DNA from: Straminergon stramineum
Lineage: Eukaryota > Streptophyta > Bryopsida > Hypnales > Calliergonaceae
Direction: 5' to 3'
NCBI GenBank assembly: GCA_963920665.1
Contig: OY987266.1
Location: 5,399,001 to 5,463,000 of the forward strand
Length of the DNA stretch: 64,000 nucleotides
Numbering within the stretch: the stretch's first letter is position 1; each line of letters opens with the position of its first letter. A model generated the notes under the pieces. It ran no database searches. It saw only the letters and a program-made list of their open reading frames with translations, and was not told the DNA's origin. A program made the translations under genes and the position numbers. This document shows positions 37,763 through 51,081 of the stretch, in pieces.

Positions 37763-38585
37763 TGCGGCAACTTCACATCCGCAACGACTAAAGCAACCTC
37801 GTATGTGTACCGACGTAGCGTAAATGAATGTCACCGACAGTGTGTTCAGCACACGCTGTCGCAGCGATATACGAATGAATTTGAGTAGCTGAAGCTCAAG
37901 AACCCATCATCTTGACAATCGATTCAAGACATAGGATCCAAGCCACAGCACACAATGCCAGAAACATGCCACATCTGATCGATGGCTCAGAAATCAAACT
38001 GTGACTCGATCACCATTGCCGCTCCTCTGTCAACTCTATCATAGATTTACCCACAAACGCGGACTCCAAAGTTGGAGATCGCTGTAGCTCATTCCGCAAG
38101 TGATCTAAAGCGAACAGCCACCATCATGATCGTGTCTCCTTGCCGCTTGCTTGTTCCGTCCAAATATGTTCATCACCCCCGACAGATGGAGACAATGGCG
38201 TGCGTTAGCCTCCGCCGTAACCCAGACGGCAGCTCCAGCTGCATTGGCTTGACCAACACCCCTGGAAAGTAATGCAGCTTAGCTTCAGGGCCCCAAAGTC
38301 ATCGCCGGCAAGCTAGCTAAACCACTCCGGCACGCTCAGCCAGTACTACCCACACTCATCAAGCAAAAGATTGGCAAGCAATCCAGTACTACGAGAAAGC
38401 TCACACAAGCCACGCCAGCTGCCGTCTTTGGATCTCTCTCTCTCTCCACAAGGGACACTGCACAACGTACAGACGCATCGTTCGCGACAGATCGAGAGTA
38501 AAGCAAGTTAGTTTGCTAGGAGTTAACCTTAGAAGCGCTTTGGAGTGAATGATACGTGGCCAATTATGCAGAAATCAGTTGGTAA
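37763..38585. promoter_or_regulatory. Upstream region of the CLE gene
   Basis: Moderate-GC sequence with (CT)n near 38432-38445 and short frames without motifs. It probably holds the CLE promoter and leader. No specific element could be assigned. Confidence 0.3.
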
Positions 38586-39027
38586 GAGCAGCCCCAGTCC
38601 AACTGGAAACCAATGTTCACGCCAATGCCATAATGACAGGGCATCTCCAAATAAAACATACCCCAATGCAACCGGTATGCAACCGACATTGGTTGCTCTT
38701 CATTTCACCATTCTCCTTCCCAAACCTAGCAAGTTGGTCAAATATAAAGAGCCAACAATTTTGTTCACTGTAAGAAAAATCAGAATTATCATACCTTTTC
38801 AAGCATAATTATGTGTGTCAATAAATGAACCTCTCATTTTTATTATATAAAACCTTTTCCTCTACTTCTTACAATGCAAAAATTAAAGTGCATTCGAGGT
38901 ATGGATTGCCGGCTTTGCAGTAGGTCACCTTGTTTTTTTAAGGTCACCAGAATAGAATGAAGTCCGCTTCCCTCCACTGGAAAATTCTGGTACTGTCCCA
39001 GTTTCCGCTCATGGATTGGGGATGCCC
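38586..39027. mobile_element. PIF/Harbinger-type MITE with TAA duplication
   Basis: The 442-bp element begins GAGCAGCCCCAGTCCA and its right end, read inward, is GGGCATCCCCAATCCA (13 of 16 positions match). Both flanks are TAA (38583-38585 and 39028-39030), the TWA target duplication of PIF/Harbinger elements. Non-coding. Positions 39028-39726 hold only GCTAGC-rich runs. Confidence 0.7.
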
Positions 39028-39726
39028 TAACTGAAACATTCTGACTTGGCATGGGCTGTGAATAATACGAAGCTCTCACTGCCAAACACTCGAGAATCTG
39101 AAATCACCGTTACGATCATACCTGCCGGTAGCTGCTGGTAGCTGCTGCCCACTGCAAACTAGCTAGCTAGCAATGCTAATCACTCTTACAAAGTGTCTGA
39201 TTAGATAGCTGGCTATCTGATACTGAAGGTGCGAAACCGAATGTTGCTGGAGTTCATGCATGAGTTAAACCAACGCTACAGTAGCTTACAGCTCCTGTCG
39301 GCTCGAGTGAAATTGAAGGATCATACTGGGATTCAGGTATGGTAGAGTCTGACACACTACATCTCTTTACTCGCTTGCAGAAAGTGAAGAAACGAGCATG
39401 CCAAGCCAAAGCAAGCCGGACGCAGTTTTAGCTAGCTAGCTAGCTAAAGGTAAGGTAGGAGCCCCAACCGAGGAGACGCACATCAGTTAACTTATCATGA
39501 CTATTGTCACGAACCTGCCTAGCTGCGCTGTGTGTGTGAGCACGGATTTGAATCCCCCTTTTCTCTTTTCTTTTCGCAAAGCCAGGGATTTGGTTCCCAT
39601 TGCAAGAATATTATCATGTTTACACACTGACCTCTTTATTACGACCTTCTTGTTAACGACCTTCTACAATATCCTACACACTTGAGACGCTGTTATTGAT
39701 TGTGGCACATTTGTCACACATTTGGA

Positions 39727-40025
39727 GAGCATCTCCACTCTTTTACTTCAAAAAGCCTTGTCAGATGGCTATTGGCAGGCTCAACTCTCCTTCTGGTTCC
39801 ACCAACAAAATAGTTTTCCACCCTTTCTCTCCATATCTATATAAGCTTTGCATTCTCATTGGTGGAAGTTGTTATAATTGTCAAAGTTTTCTAAAACTAT
39901 GACCAAAACAATGTTACATTTTTTTGCATGGGCCAGGTTCAATTTTAGAGCTTCCTTGTCTGCAATGCAATGGGATTTGGAAGGTGAGCTTTGCATTGGC
40001 TAGAAATGAAAGAATGGAGATGCTC
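39727..40025. mobile_element. PIF/Harbinger-like MITE (GAGCATCTCC ends)
   Basis: The left end GAGCATCTCCACTCTTTT and the right end, read inward, GAGCATCTCCATTCTTTC are inverted repeats with two mismatches. The right flank is TAA but the left flank is GGA, so the duplication is not intact. 299 bp, non-coding. Positions 40026-41400 show no supported gene. Confidence 0.7.
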
Positions 40026-41401
40026 TAATTAAGTTATATTTACAAATTACAATAGCTATTTGTTTTAGTACCCCAAGTTGCTAGACAAAATCTTTCAAAA
40101 TATACACAAATATATCACATGAGGAAATCAACTAAATGAAGAAAAATAAACTTTGTAACTATGGGTTTAGACCTTTAAGAGAACCCAAGAAAGTAGCTAT
40201 GAAAGGGGTTATATTAAATTTAACAAATTTTCACCCAAGTTTGCATGAAATGTCTTTCAAGTTTTGAATTTGTAAAACCCTTCAAGTAGGTGATACATCT
40301 CTACTATTTTAACATATTTATATTCCCACATTTGAATAAACTGTGTCAAGATTAGCATAGAAACGTCTCCTGACAAGATTGGTTTCTTCTGGTACTTTTT
40401 TCCTACTGAGATCAGGTGAACCTGCTGTTTCAGTAAAACACATTCCACGCTCCAGTTGCATAGTAGCCTGTCCCCCTCAGTTAATGAAAAACAAGGTGCC
40501 ATGCACCCATGATCGAATTATCTTTTCGCATACAACAATTAAATATAAAAAAACCCTATAATCTAACTTAAGTTCCGCTTGCACTCCGTCACTTATTAAC
40601 TCTGAACTCTCTAGAGAAACTCCAGCTGTGATTATGAGCTGTGAAGGAAATGGCGCCGGCACAGAAAAGTAACTCCGGAAAAGAGAATCACAAAAGCTAA
40701 TATTTTCTTAGTAATCGAACTATATTGAAATAAATTTGGGGTCGGTCATCGAATTGGTTAATAATCTGCGTCACTGACAAATCAGAGTCCGAATGAAACC
40801 ATTTAATGCTCCATTAAGTTAGAGTGATCCATGATTCCGTCTGCTGTCTTTCCCTTTTCTTTTAATTTGATGAGCTCGAGATTTGGGGATTCGTGACGCT
40901 GCAGTTAAAATGAATTAAATACTAAGTTGTTAACAGAGTGTACGTTGTCCTCGTCCTCACTCATCAGTCCTCTCAGTTCCTCACTCGAGTCCTCGCTGCA
41001 GTGAAGGTATTTCTCTCTTTCTTTATTGAAGACGCGGGGGCCAAAGGCGGCTCCAGGACTCCGTCCTTCTGCTTCCCAGACAGCAAGAGTCGTATTGGAT
41101 CTCGGAGCCTAAGTTACTGAAGTTGTTTTCGTTTTTTTATTGAAACGAATGAAATGGTCGGAAGCCAAGCTCAAAGTTCAGTTAGGGCTGCAGGGACTGA
41201 CTGAGGCTCATCCCGGAGCTGCATTCAAACGGACATTCTCCCAGCAATGCCTTGGCTTTTACTGCTGAGAATGTTCCAATCGGGTGATGTGAGTTTGGGG
41301 GCTGAGTCAATTCTCGCTGTAACGAACGAAGATAGATGTAAAGCTATTTGTAAGGAGTTTTTAAACACCTGCATCGGGAACTACCCCCCACTGTCTTAGT
41401 A

Positions 41402-42095
41402 CTATTGCAATATTGTTTCAATGGTTACACAATCCAGTATTAAAAATGTATTGTTGTAGTATAACATCAATACTGCAATAAAATAGTTTTTAGTGGGAAC
41501 AATGCATTCTATTGAAACTATATTATTAGAGCATCCTCAGTCCACACACTGTAAACGCTCCCGGCAGTGGCATTTGCAAGGAGCCCTACGAACCAGCGGG
41601 TGGAAGAGGCAGGAGGGGGTCCAGTGCGACGCCCGCCAACCGGTCCCGGCATCGGGATTCAGATGTCCAGTGCGATCCCAAAACACAAAATTGCGTTGAC
41701 CATTGCCACAAATTGGGTCCTGCGAAACAACAAGAAAACTCCTACACAAGCTTCTCTGCTCCTCGGCACTAAAATTTTAGCCCTTGCGTGTCTTTACTGC
41801 CGGAAGTGTGCCATGGTAGCCTCTGCCAGTACCACTACCGGGAGGACATTTTCTCACGTCAAAGCCAAGAAAAGTGCCGAGAGCGGGAGGTCATTTGACG
41901 GGACCCACATAATAACGGGACAAGTAGCGAGGGCGTTGGCCCGAAGCCTGGGCTCCCAGGCCGTTAAGTTACCGTTGCCGTGAGCCAGGCTGTGTGGACT
42001 GAGGATGCTCTTAGAGTACTACTTTTGTACATTAACAATATACTTTCAATACTGAACTATGTAACCATTGAGACAGTATTGTTTCAATGGGGAAT
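41402..42095. mobile_element. Outer inverted-repeat element carrying a nested MITE
   Basis: Left arm at 41412-41453 (CAATGGTTACACAATCCAGT in its centre) and right arm at 42036-42078 (its complement CAATGGTTACATAGTTCAGT) are inverted relatives of about 42 bp with several mismatches. A complete Harbinger-type MITE lies between them. The outer ends extend a little past the arms; the boundaries given are approximate. Confidence 0.6.
41529..42010. mobile_element. PIF/Harbinger-type MITE, nested, with TTA duplication
   Basis: Perfect 20-bp inverted ends: GAGCATCCTCAGTCCACACA at the left and its exact complement TGTGTGGACTGAGGATGCTC at the right. Both flanks are TTA (41526-41528 and 42011-42013). 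The 482-bp interior is relatively GC-rich and contains a 138-codon open frame (41567-41983) without motifs, which I regard as chance. The intact ends suggest recent insertion. Confidence 0.85.
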
Positions 42096-42318
42096 TACTT
42101 TCCTAATGTGGTGCAAGAACAATGTTTTTTGCTCAAGGAACTTCCACCAACCTAGGTGGTATTTATCTCTTACCCTACCTTCCAGGCTTAACCAGCCCAA
42201 AGAACTAGATTAAGTGTTGTTTCTCCCACCTTTTATTGGACATCCCTTTTTCAAAAAAGAAGAAAAATGTTCGGGGCTAAGACTTGAGAGGCTCCACGTC
42301 CTTGTTTGCAAAGTTTAA

Positions 42319-42540
42319 CCCTTGAATGCCAGGCTGGTGACCGTGGAAATCAACCATTTTGAAACCGTGTGACATCATCTACTTTAGAAAAAACAGAAAT
42401 ATTCATTAGGAGTCAAACTATTGCAAAAGATCTTTCCTTTCCATCCCTAATTCCAAGGATGAATAGTTGCAATTATGTCCTACATTAGAGAATTCCTTGC
42501 CATTCATCGGACAAAAAAACCCCGCCAAGTCATTTAGTGG
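42319..42540 (+). mobile_element. TTAA-flanked MITE family P, copy 4 (best preserved ends)
   Basis: 222-bp element with TTAA on both sides (42315-42318 and 42541-42544). Ends are CCCTTGAATG and CATTTAGTGG, the latter reading CCACTAAATG inward. Interior landmarks are shared with the three other family P copies. This copy defines the family boundaries and gives the best support for a piggyBac-type TTAA duplication. Confidence 0.8.
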
Positions 42541-42544
42541 TTAA

Positions 42545-44676
42545 CATGCTCAAATTTGATGCCCAGTATTGGAAGAGCCTTCAATCTTCTAGTCTCTCCC
42601 AATGGCTCATCAAATGTGTTCCATAAATAATATATTGATCAATCACCAACTAAAGTGGAAACTAGGATAAAGCTAAGTAAATTGAAATTTGAAGGACCAT
42701 TGCTTGATGCACTAGAATTGAGTACGAGGAAGATAATTTGATGGGCCCAAAGCACTAATCATTTGGGCATGTTTGGCAAGTTTTAAAACCTTTCAAGGGC
42801 AAAGGTGTAGATGCTTCAACCTTTAATCCTAAATGATGCAAAGGGAGTGTACTTTCAAAATGGGCCGAAATTGCCAAGAACCTGAGATTCAATTTGTTTG
42901 CTCATATTTTCTTGAGATTGGGTAGTATGTAACTATAGGATTTTGTATTTAACATTGAGAGTAAGGGCCTAAAATAAATTCAAATTATTTAACCGCACTA
43001 TTTAGTAGATATTTAAGTTTGAAGTTTTATTTAGTACAATTGAAAAACAAGGCAACGCACTTTGAAGGAGCATATCTTAGTGAGAATATTTCGAAATGAT
43101 GACCTTTTGTGCTCAATGAAAGACAAGAGAGTTGAGAATGCCCGTCTAAAATTTCACAACATTCTAATCATTTTGCAATTTTGGGTGGAGCTTGCACTGC
43201 ACAATCGTCATTGAAATGAGAGTAGTATTTGTAAGAAACAATAATAGGCACATTTGTCTTCTCCTTGAGCTCCTTGGATTTGCTCTTTCTAAGGTAGCTA
43301 GGCAACAATTGCATTGGTTGGCTCACTTCTGAGTCTATATCTAAACTAAACCTAAACAAATGAGCAATGAATTACACTACACCGCTCAACTTTTAAATAT
43401 TCCACAAGCTGGAGTTTAATTCAAAATTTGATGAAACTACCGCCTGCCATTGGATTCATAATGCACTTTATTTCTACAAAATATTTTTAAATTTGAAAAC
43501 AAGAAGCTCATAAAAGAGGAGTAGCAATCGGAAAAATGTTCATTTGGGTCATTAGGGGTTAAAGGACAAAGCTACCCAAGAGGCATAGTTTCAAAGGCAA
43601 ATTTGAATTTCACATAATTAGTTCTTGATTAAAATTTTCAAAAGCTTGACAAAGAAAATATAACTCCATTAATCTAATTCTTATTCCGTTTTAATTTTTT
43701 CCAAAATTTCTAAAATTATAATTTTTTTAATATTTTGAAGATGGCACCATGAAAGCTTCAAATACTACTTTTGAACTTTTCTATTGAATTTCTCTTCACG
43801 TGAGTTTAAAGAGTACAACAATTACACCATGATATTTATCGCTATCATCTCCAATTTTGCTTAAATTTTCATACTATTTCGTAACTATTATAATTTTTAC
43901 AAATCAAGTAATTTAAAAGTCATATAAATACATTTTAATTATGTTAATTGTGAAAAAAGAAGTACATTTTGTATATATATTTTACTACATGAGAAAAATA
44001 TCAAATGTTTGAAAGTTGTGTTTTAATATAGAAAACTAATGAATTTTGACCAAACAAAAACATAAAATGTCATTTAAAGGTTAAGTTATCAGGTTAACTC
44101 TAGGAAGTTATAGCCCCCTTCAACATGGTCAAATCTACTCACCATAATTTAGATCTCTATTTGGCTAGCCTTCCACTTTTTGTCTCCCACTATTAGGTAC
44201 CAAATTCATTTCATAAATAGGAAGTTGGCCAATAACAAGTAGAAGAGGAAAAAGATTGACTAAACTTAGATTTGGAATGTCTATCCTTGACACATGAATA
44301 GGACTAAGTGCTTGGAGAAAATTTGGTTGGCCTATAATACTTCTCATCCTATTTGGTTGTTTGTCAAGCTTTAGTAGCTAGTGTTGGAGAGGAGATGTTC
44401 TAAGTTAGCCAAGCTAAATCTATTGTAAGGCTCATCATGTGATGACATTCAAATTGACATTTTGCTATACAAGATTGAGGCTAGCCAATGCCTTTGCTTT
44501 TATTGCCATTAATGTTCCAGTTGCATGTAAGTTACTAGGATAAATCTTTGACCCTTTAAGGACATTTCATGTTTGGACATCAATCAAACTTCATTTTTTA
44601 ATATTTTCAAATAACAAACATTTGATATTTTCACATGTCATCTCTTTGCATAAAAGGTATTAGTATTGTTATTGAA

Positions 44677-44714
<38 letters not shown>

Positions 44715-47700
44715 TTTTTTCATAATTTATTTATAAAGCTATGGTAATTATAAAAATACTGAAAATAGTATGAAAATTTAATGAAAAATATATGCGATAG
44801 TGATAAACATTATGGTATAATTAATGTACTCTTTCACCTCGCTCCAAGAGAAACTTGATAGAAAAAGTTTGAAAGTAGTGTATGTGAAGCTTTCAAGATG
44901 CTATCTTAAAAGTGCCACAAAAATTACAATTTTAGGAATTTTTGAATAAATGAAAATGGTGTGAAAAATAGAATCATGGAGCTATCTTTTTGAGTTGGGC
45001 TTAAAAATAAATTAAATCAAGAATTATTAGAAAATTCAAGTTTGAATTTTAAAATGCCTCTTGGACTTGTAATGTCCTTTAGAGTTAAGGTAGTGTGCAC
45101 AAAAACTATCTTTGCTATAGAGGTACTCTCAAATTCTTGGGGACATATTAAAAGTTCCCATTCACCTACAAAGAACATTCTAGGATGAATTTTTTTTCTT
45201 ACATATATATCTATCAAGGATTGCATTGGCTAATAGAGACAATATTTGGACAAAACATTGGGATGAAGCACTTTCTTCATTATTTTGAGTATGAATTTTT
45301 GGGTGCTAAGGGATTGAATTTGAAATGACTTCAAGGGAAAGTCATATTTCTTTAAGGGGTAGGTTCTTTAGGAAAAGGAAAATCATGTGGTATCTAATTT
45401 GGTAACAATCCTTCAAAGTATATAGCAAAAACTGTAAAGAGTGACAAGCTCTAGTTGCTTTTAGCACAAACATACAATGATATGATGTTTTTTAGGTTCA
45501 TTGAAATTTACTATACACATTTTATGATGTTTAAAAAATAGATAGTGTTTGCAAATTTATAGATCCGGAGTAACAATAATTATACATATCATCTCTAAAT
45601 AGCTAAAGAATATAATATGTAATGATTATGAGAAAAATGAATACGTAGAAACAAAGTATCAATATATGTAGCCAAAATGCTTAGTTTTTCTTAATGAAAT
45701 ATTAAACACGTACTCATTCATTGGGTGGAACTACTCATAAACAACTTCCAACTATGAATGTCATTGTTGATTTGTCACTATAACAATTGTTGTTTCTAAG
45801 TCTAATTGTCCTTATGTAGTCAATCAACTCACATGACCATATTGAGCTACTTAAATTCTGATCTCAAAACAACTCTAGTTTTATTTTGATTTGTGATAGA
45901 AGATGATAAGTAGATAATTTATGACTCAAATGGAGGAAATTTTAAAGAAAAAAAAATGAGATGGATCACCTTGACCTTACCTTATATCTTCTAGCATTTG
46001 TTGTTTGTATTCCCTTATTGTAGATTTATTGTTATTCAATGCTCTACATCTAATAGTGAAAAAATATGTATATTGTTAAAAATAGAAAAACCATCGTAGT
46101 TTTAAATAATATCCCAATAAATCCCCCTTCTATGCACCTATATGATAAGCCCATGTCAAGTGAATGCACCCTTGAATTTTTTTTACTTTGTTCAACCAAC
46201 ATGTTTGTATGATTTAAGGTGAGTATATGACTATTTCCCCAACCTTCTAAAAAGCCTTATTTTTGCTACCAAATCAAAATGAAATTGTCCATTCTCAACT
46301 CATGAAAGATTGGGTTGATTATGTTCAGATTGAGAGGGGAATGTGGTAGAATCAAAAGTATAAGTGGTAGCAATAGGCTTTGCAAAGTTTCTTTTTAGGA
46401 GCAATGGAATTTAAATAGTAGCCTCTTGCTAAAGGAAGTGGCCATAGTGGACTCCTAGCACAGCAACTACTATTTTGGATGTTGTTAGTTGTAGCATAGG
46501 ACTTGACTATGAACTCTCTATTCTTTCAATTTAGGAGACCGCAGCGGTGCTTATGCATTTTCTAGGATGGGACATGACTATTATCAATTCTCTACTTTTT
46601 CAGTTTTAGGGGAGCCTAATGGTGTTTATGCATTTCTTTGTTGCACTTCCAAAATTTATAGAAATTACACACTCACTCAGAAATCTGAAATCACTTCCTA
46701 ATGGCTTTGTTGTTAATTATATACTCTGTATATCTCAAAGAAAAATTGATCTTCTCTCATATCTTCAGGGGATCAAACTAGATATTGTATCAAGAATAGG
46801 GTTGGCTACCTCAGTAGGACACCTAAGTTGTTGATGGAATTCTGGCATTCTTCATCAGATCAATGCTACTTTTGGGAGTGTTGGAAGCTGAACTTCAAGT
46901 GTACAAGAAATAAGTTAATTTTCAGGAGCTGTGATATGAGCCATGTGAGAACCTTGTAATGTAGAGTAAGCTTACTGGTAAGTTACATCTGACAATTCCT
47001 TACTCCATTCCTTTTTCTTGCTTCATCCTCACACTCACCTGCTCAGAATTGAAATGGCCACCACCAGTGAGTCCTGATATTCTCTGCACTCAGTGGACAG
47101 GCTCTTACTATGGATTATCAGAGCATGATTAATTTTAACTAATGATAGTAGCAGGTAATCTGATAATGGCAGGAATTGAGGCCTCAACATCTCACGTTGG
47201 GTGCATCAAACAGACGTACAGAATCAGACTTACAGGACAAAGTACTCCCCTTCCACACAAGCTTGTCTACTCCAGCCTTACAGCCTAGTGTGATGCTGTA
47301 GTGTTATCCTGCATGACAGCAACAGCAGCAACCACGGCAAAGCCTGGCCCATCTGAAGTGAGAAATATTAAGTTATCCCACTCTCACTCTGAAAATTCTG
47401 AAAATTGCAGTTCATTTCGATGTACTCCAAAAGTAATTTATTAACTTAACTTAACTTACAGAATGAAATCTCTCTTCATTTGCACCAACTGAAAGGAATT
47501 CGACTTCTAGGCAGCTCTGTTTAATTTGTGGTACTGTAACTAAGTTATAAACTCAAATGTTCTGCCATGGCTGCTGAACATACAGTTGATGGAGACGCAG
47601 GGCTGACAACCTGAGAAATGAATCTGCATAATCTTGTACTCCTCCAAGTACTTGATAACTACTTTTCTGATGGGAACACTCATTCATTTCATAACCATGC

Positions 47701-49179
47701 ATAACTTAATTGCACATCATCCAGGAATGTCGGACTGAGGTGGAATTAAACACCCTAAGTTTACACATCACAGTTTGATCCAATTGTTGTTCAGTCCCTT
47801 GGCTTCACATCGCAGTAAGTTAAGCTAGAGGCTGGAATTGAGGTCTTACTTCGTTGGTACATTAGTTAGAGTGTGAAGAGATGGATTGTGGTCATTTAGG
47901 CAGCAGTGAGCAGCATTTTTATATTTCTCATTCAACCTTTCGTTGACAGCCCTGATAAGTTATTAACTAAGATGTGTTGCTGGGCTTGTCGGTATATAAT
48001 TCTTTTAGTGGCAACTCTGAAAGTTCTATCTGACTCCACACAAAATTTGTGGCCCCATAACAAGGGAGAGAGAGAGAGAAAGAGTGAATTGTAATTAAAT
48101 CAGGGCTGGAGGGTTGTCCTTCCATCAAGAACTGCACCTGAGTTTCTTATTCACAGTAAGTTAAGTACCCTTATCTGTCACCGGGTATATGTTACTTCAA
48201 GCAGGTTTCTGTCAATTGATTGACAGATCCAATAGTTGTCCATGATTCTCAATCAAAATCACTCTCTACTTCAGTGTTGTCTACAGTATAATAGTATGCA
48301 GCAGGTGGTGCTTTTTGGGTAAGATAGGTATACATCACAATCACCTGTATGTTACACTCTTTATGCAAAATACATACCTTGATGTCAAGGTGTACAAGGC
48401 TTTTGTATTCACAGCAGCTCCAGTAGCACCCCACATTCAAAGAGACCCCTCCATGCAACTTGAACTATAATTTAGTCTTTGCAAATTATATTGACCACAA
48501 TTTGTACCTTCAAAGCCCATTATCCTGGCTTTGCAAGAAAATTAGCTTCGTTGCCAATATCTTCAATTATATCATCATAGGTCTAATCATTAGATAGTTA
48601 ATCCTTCAGGTTTCACAAGATCTAAAAGTGGTTGCAAAATTGTGTAATATGTAAACTTATGAGTAAAGTCCAAGAAGAATTTGGAGAATAATTGCGAAGG
48701 GAGGTCCCTCATTATTTTGGTGGAGCATCATATGTGAATTAAAATCCCATTTGAAAAAATACATGACCATATTTGAAAGTCAATGTAGAATACATAGAAA
48801 GAAGTGTAAAAGATGCAAACAAGTTGGGGGACATTTTGGAAGGAACAATGACAAAAAAAAAAAAGGGCCTATTTGGCTTGCCACTATAGTGATAGAGTAG
48901 GTCTTGAAAGAAATATTATGTCTCCATCTTTGTCTTTTTACAACAAAGTTTTGTCTAGTATCAAAGTTTTGTTGGATTTTATGACATTTTTGTATCCATG
49001 AATTCTTGATGTGGTACTTGCATCCTATACTTCTATTGTTGTAAGATTTGATGAATGAAGAATACTCCATCCAAGAAATTATAGAAATTTTCAATGAAAG
49101 ATTCTCTTAACCCAAATTTGTTTGTTTTATGTCTAAAGTTTATAATTATTTCTTTCCTTAAGCAATAGATTTACGTATT
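42545..49179. other. AT-rich gene desert
   Basis: No supported gene. It includes a perfect (TA)n run at 44682-44713 and isolated CCCTTTAAGG-like motifs near 44553 and 45350 that may be ends of another old element. Between 46.5 and 48.3 kb GC is somewhat higher, but no coding exons were recognised. Confidence 0.5.
44682..44713. repeat. (TA)n microsatellite
   Basis: Sixteen uninterrupted TA units. Confidence 0.98.
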
Positions 49180-49810
49180 CACATGAATATAATATTCATT
49201 ATTTTGAGAGATTAGGGACCTCTCAAATTAACCATGTTTATTTAGGTTTATTTAGGTGCCATCATTGATAAAACAACAATTTCCATTAAAATGAGAGTAA
49301 AAATGTTTAAAATTTAGACTATTTAGGTCGACTCGACCTAAATAGTTTGAAAAGACAAGTTGGATTTGACTATTTAGGTTGAATCAACCTAAATAGTTTG
49401 AAAAGACAAGCTTGATTTGACTATTTAAATCAAATGGACCTAAATAGTTTGAAAAGACAAGTTGTATTGGACTATTTAGGTTGATTCGACCTAAATAGTT
49501 TGAAAAGACAAACAAATTATTTAGGTTGATTTGACCTAAATAGTCAAATCAAGCTTGTCTTTTCAAACTATTTAGGTCGAATCAACCTAAATAGTCTCAA
49601 TTTTAAAAACATTCTCACTCTCATTTTAATGGAAATTGTTGTTTTTCCAACAATTTTTTACATTGTCAATTTATTTCATGCTCTTCTACCTCTCAAATTC
49701 AAAGAATTCCCTCAATAGGATAAATATTGTGTTTTGTGTGTCAAAAGAGGGGCTCCACACACACCATTTCATTGGAAATCTCTCATTTTAATGAATATTG
49801 TGTTCATGTG
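49180..49810. mobile_element. Foldback-type element with internal palindromic 51-bp repeats
   Basis: Outer arms 49180-49213 (CACATGAATATAATATTCAT...) and 49777-49810 (inward CACATGAACACAATATTCAT...) are inverted repeats of 34 bp with a few mismatches. Inner arms start near 49271 and end near 49650 (ACAACAATTTCCATTAAAAT and complement). Between them are direct repeats of 51 bp starting at 49318, 49369, 49420 and 49471. Each contains a near-palindrome of the type CTATTTAGGTYGA-TYRACCTAAATAG followed by TTTGAAAAGACAAG. Around 49540-49580 the unit is present in inverted orientation. Non-coding; capable of several alternative hairpins. Confidence 0.85.
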
Positions 49811-50472
49811 GTTCTATTCTTCTTGACAACATTACCACCATGTATGTAATCCAAAACTTTACATTCTTGCCTTTTTCTACACATGATTATTTTAAGGCAT
49901 TGTATTTCACACTTTTTGCACATCACAGACAAAAACCTATATATATGCTCATTTTTCATCATAATTTCAATTCAAATGATGGATCAAGATTATTTTTCTC
50001 TCACAACATGTCCATCACCTACTCTTCCATTTTATACAGTGGCATTGTGCATGTCTACCTAGTTTTCTTCAAAAAACAGTGATCTAAAAAACTTTCCTCA
50101 ATTAATATTTTTATTTTGGCCCAAACTACCTTGTGACCAAAAGGAATTATCTACTTCTTCCTCATTATCATTTTGTAGGAATTTGTCTTTTGTGCATTAC
50201 CTTAACTTGAATAGCGAAATAATTATTTTTTATATTTATTTGGAAAACAAATGCTTCATCAAATTTCTTAGTGTACAATTTTTGTTAATGATATTTCTAT
50301 ATTTTATTGAATCAATTCATGTTATTTCTTTTGATTTAAAATGGTATATTGCATAAATAAATAAATACATACATATACAATTATTGTGCTATAGATATTT
50401 TAAATTTTGTTTTTTTGTTCTAAAAATTTAATGTTATCATTCAAAATTATTATTTTGATTCTTGATCAAAAC

Positions 50473-50503
<31 letters not shown>

Positions 50504-50779
50504 TTGAACTTGGAAGTTGTGACCTTTGTTTCTAATGATAAAATGACACAAAAATTTGATTTCTCCTATAATGCACTATATTATAATACACAAATATACT
50601 GAAATCTTTAGATATTAAAGCATCGTCACTACAATTCAAAATTCAAAATTGAATTTCTAATTTTCACTCCAAAGTCTTCAAAAATTTGACAACTTAGAGA
50701 AGATATGAGAATTCATTTGTGGAAAATAAAAATAAAGAACAAAAATCATTCTCAAATAGTGTCAAGATAAACCACATAT
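49811..50779. other. AT-rich intergenic DNA with (AGT)n
   Basis: Ten AGT units at 50474-50503. A 94-codon frame at 49798-50082 has no recognisable motif and overlaps the foldback boundary. No gene supported. Confidence 0.5.
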
Positions 50780-51081
50780 GGTCAATTTCACTAAAATGGC
50801 ACTATTCCATTGAAATGGCGGGCCATTTTGCTACTTTGGTATATTTTAGATTTAGACTGTGTGGTCTGAAATCTAAATTTGTCCTAGATGTTTGAAATCT
50901 AGATATGCCATAGATAATTTAGACCATGTGGTCTGAAATCTATACCATTTCTAGATTTATGAAATCTATAAGTGTCCTAGATACCCGAAATCTACATTAG
51001 TCCTAGATGTCCCTTTTACAATTTAGAGTGCAAGGTCTGAAAAATGGCACATGGAATACCGCCATTTTAACTTAATTGACC
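50780..51081. mobile_element. MITE family H, copy D (longest)
   Basis: Ends GGTCAATTTCACTAAAATGG and CCATTTTAACTTAATTGACC are inverted repeats related to copies A-C. The 302-bp interior holds several diverged repeats of GTGGTCTGAAATCTA and GTCCTAGAT. Flanks are AT-only, so the target duplication cannot be read. Confidence 0.8.

Noticed and set aside
41567..41983. 138-codon open frame
   Set aside because: It lies entirely inside a Harbinger-type MITE and has no recognisable motif.
42545..49179. Hidden retrotransposon in the desert
   Set aside because: No reverse transcriptase, integrase or gag motif in any frame, and no long terminal repeats noticed.
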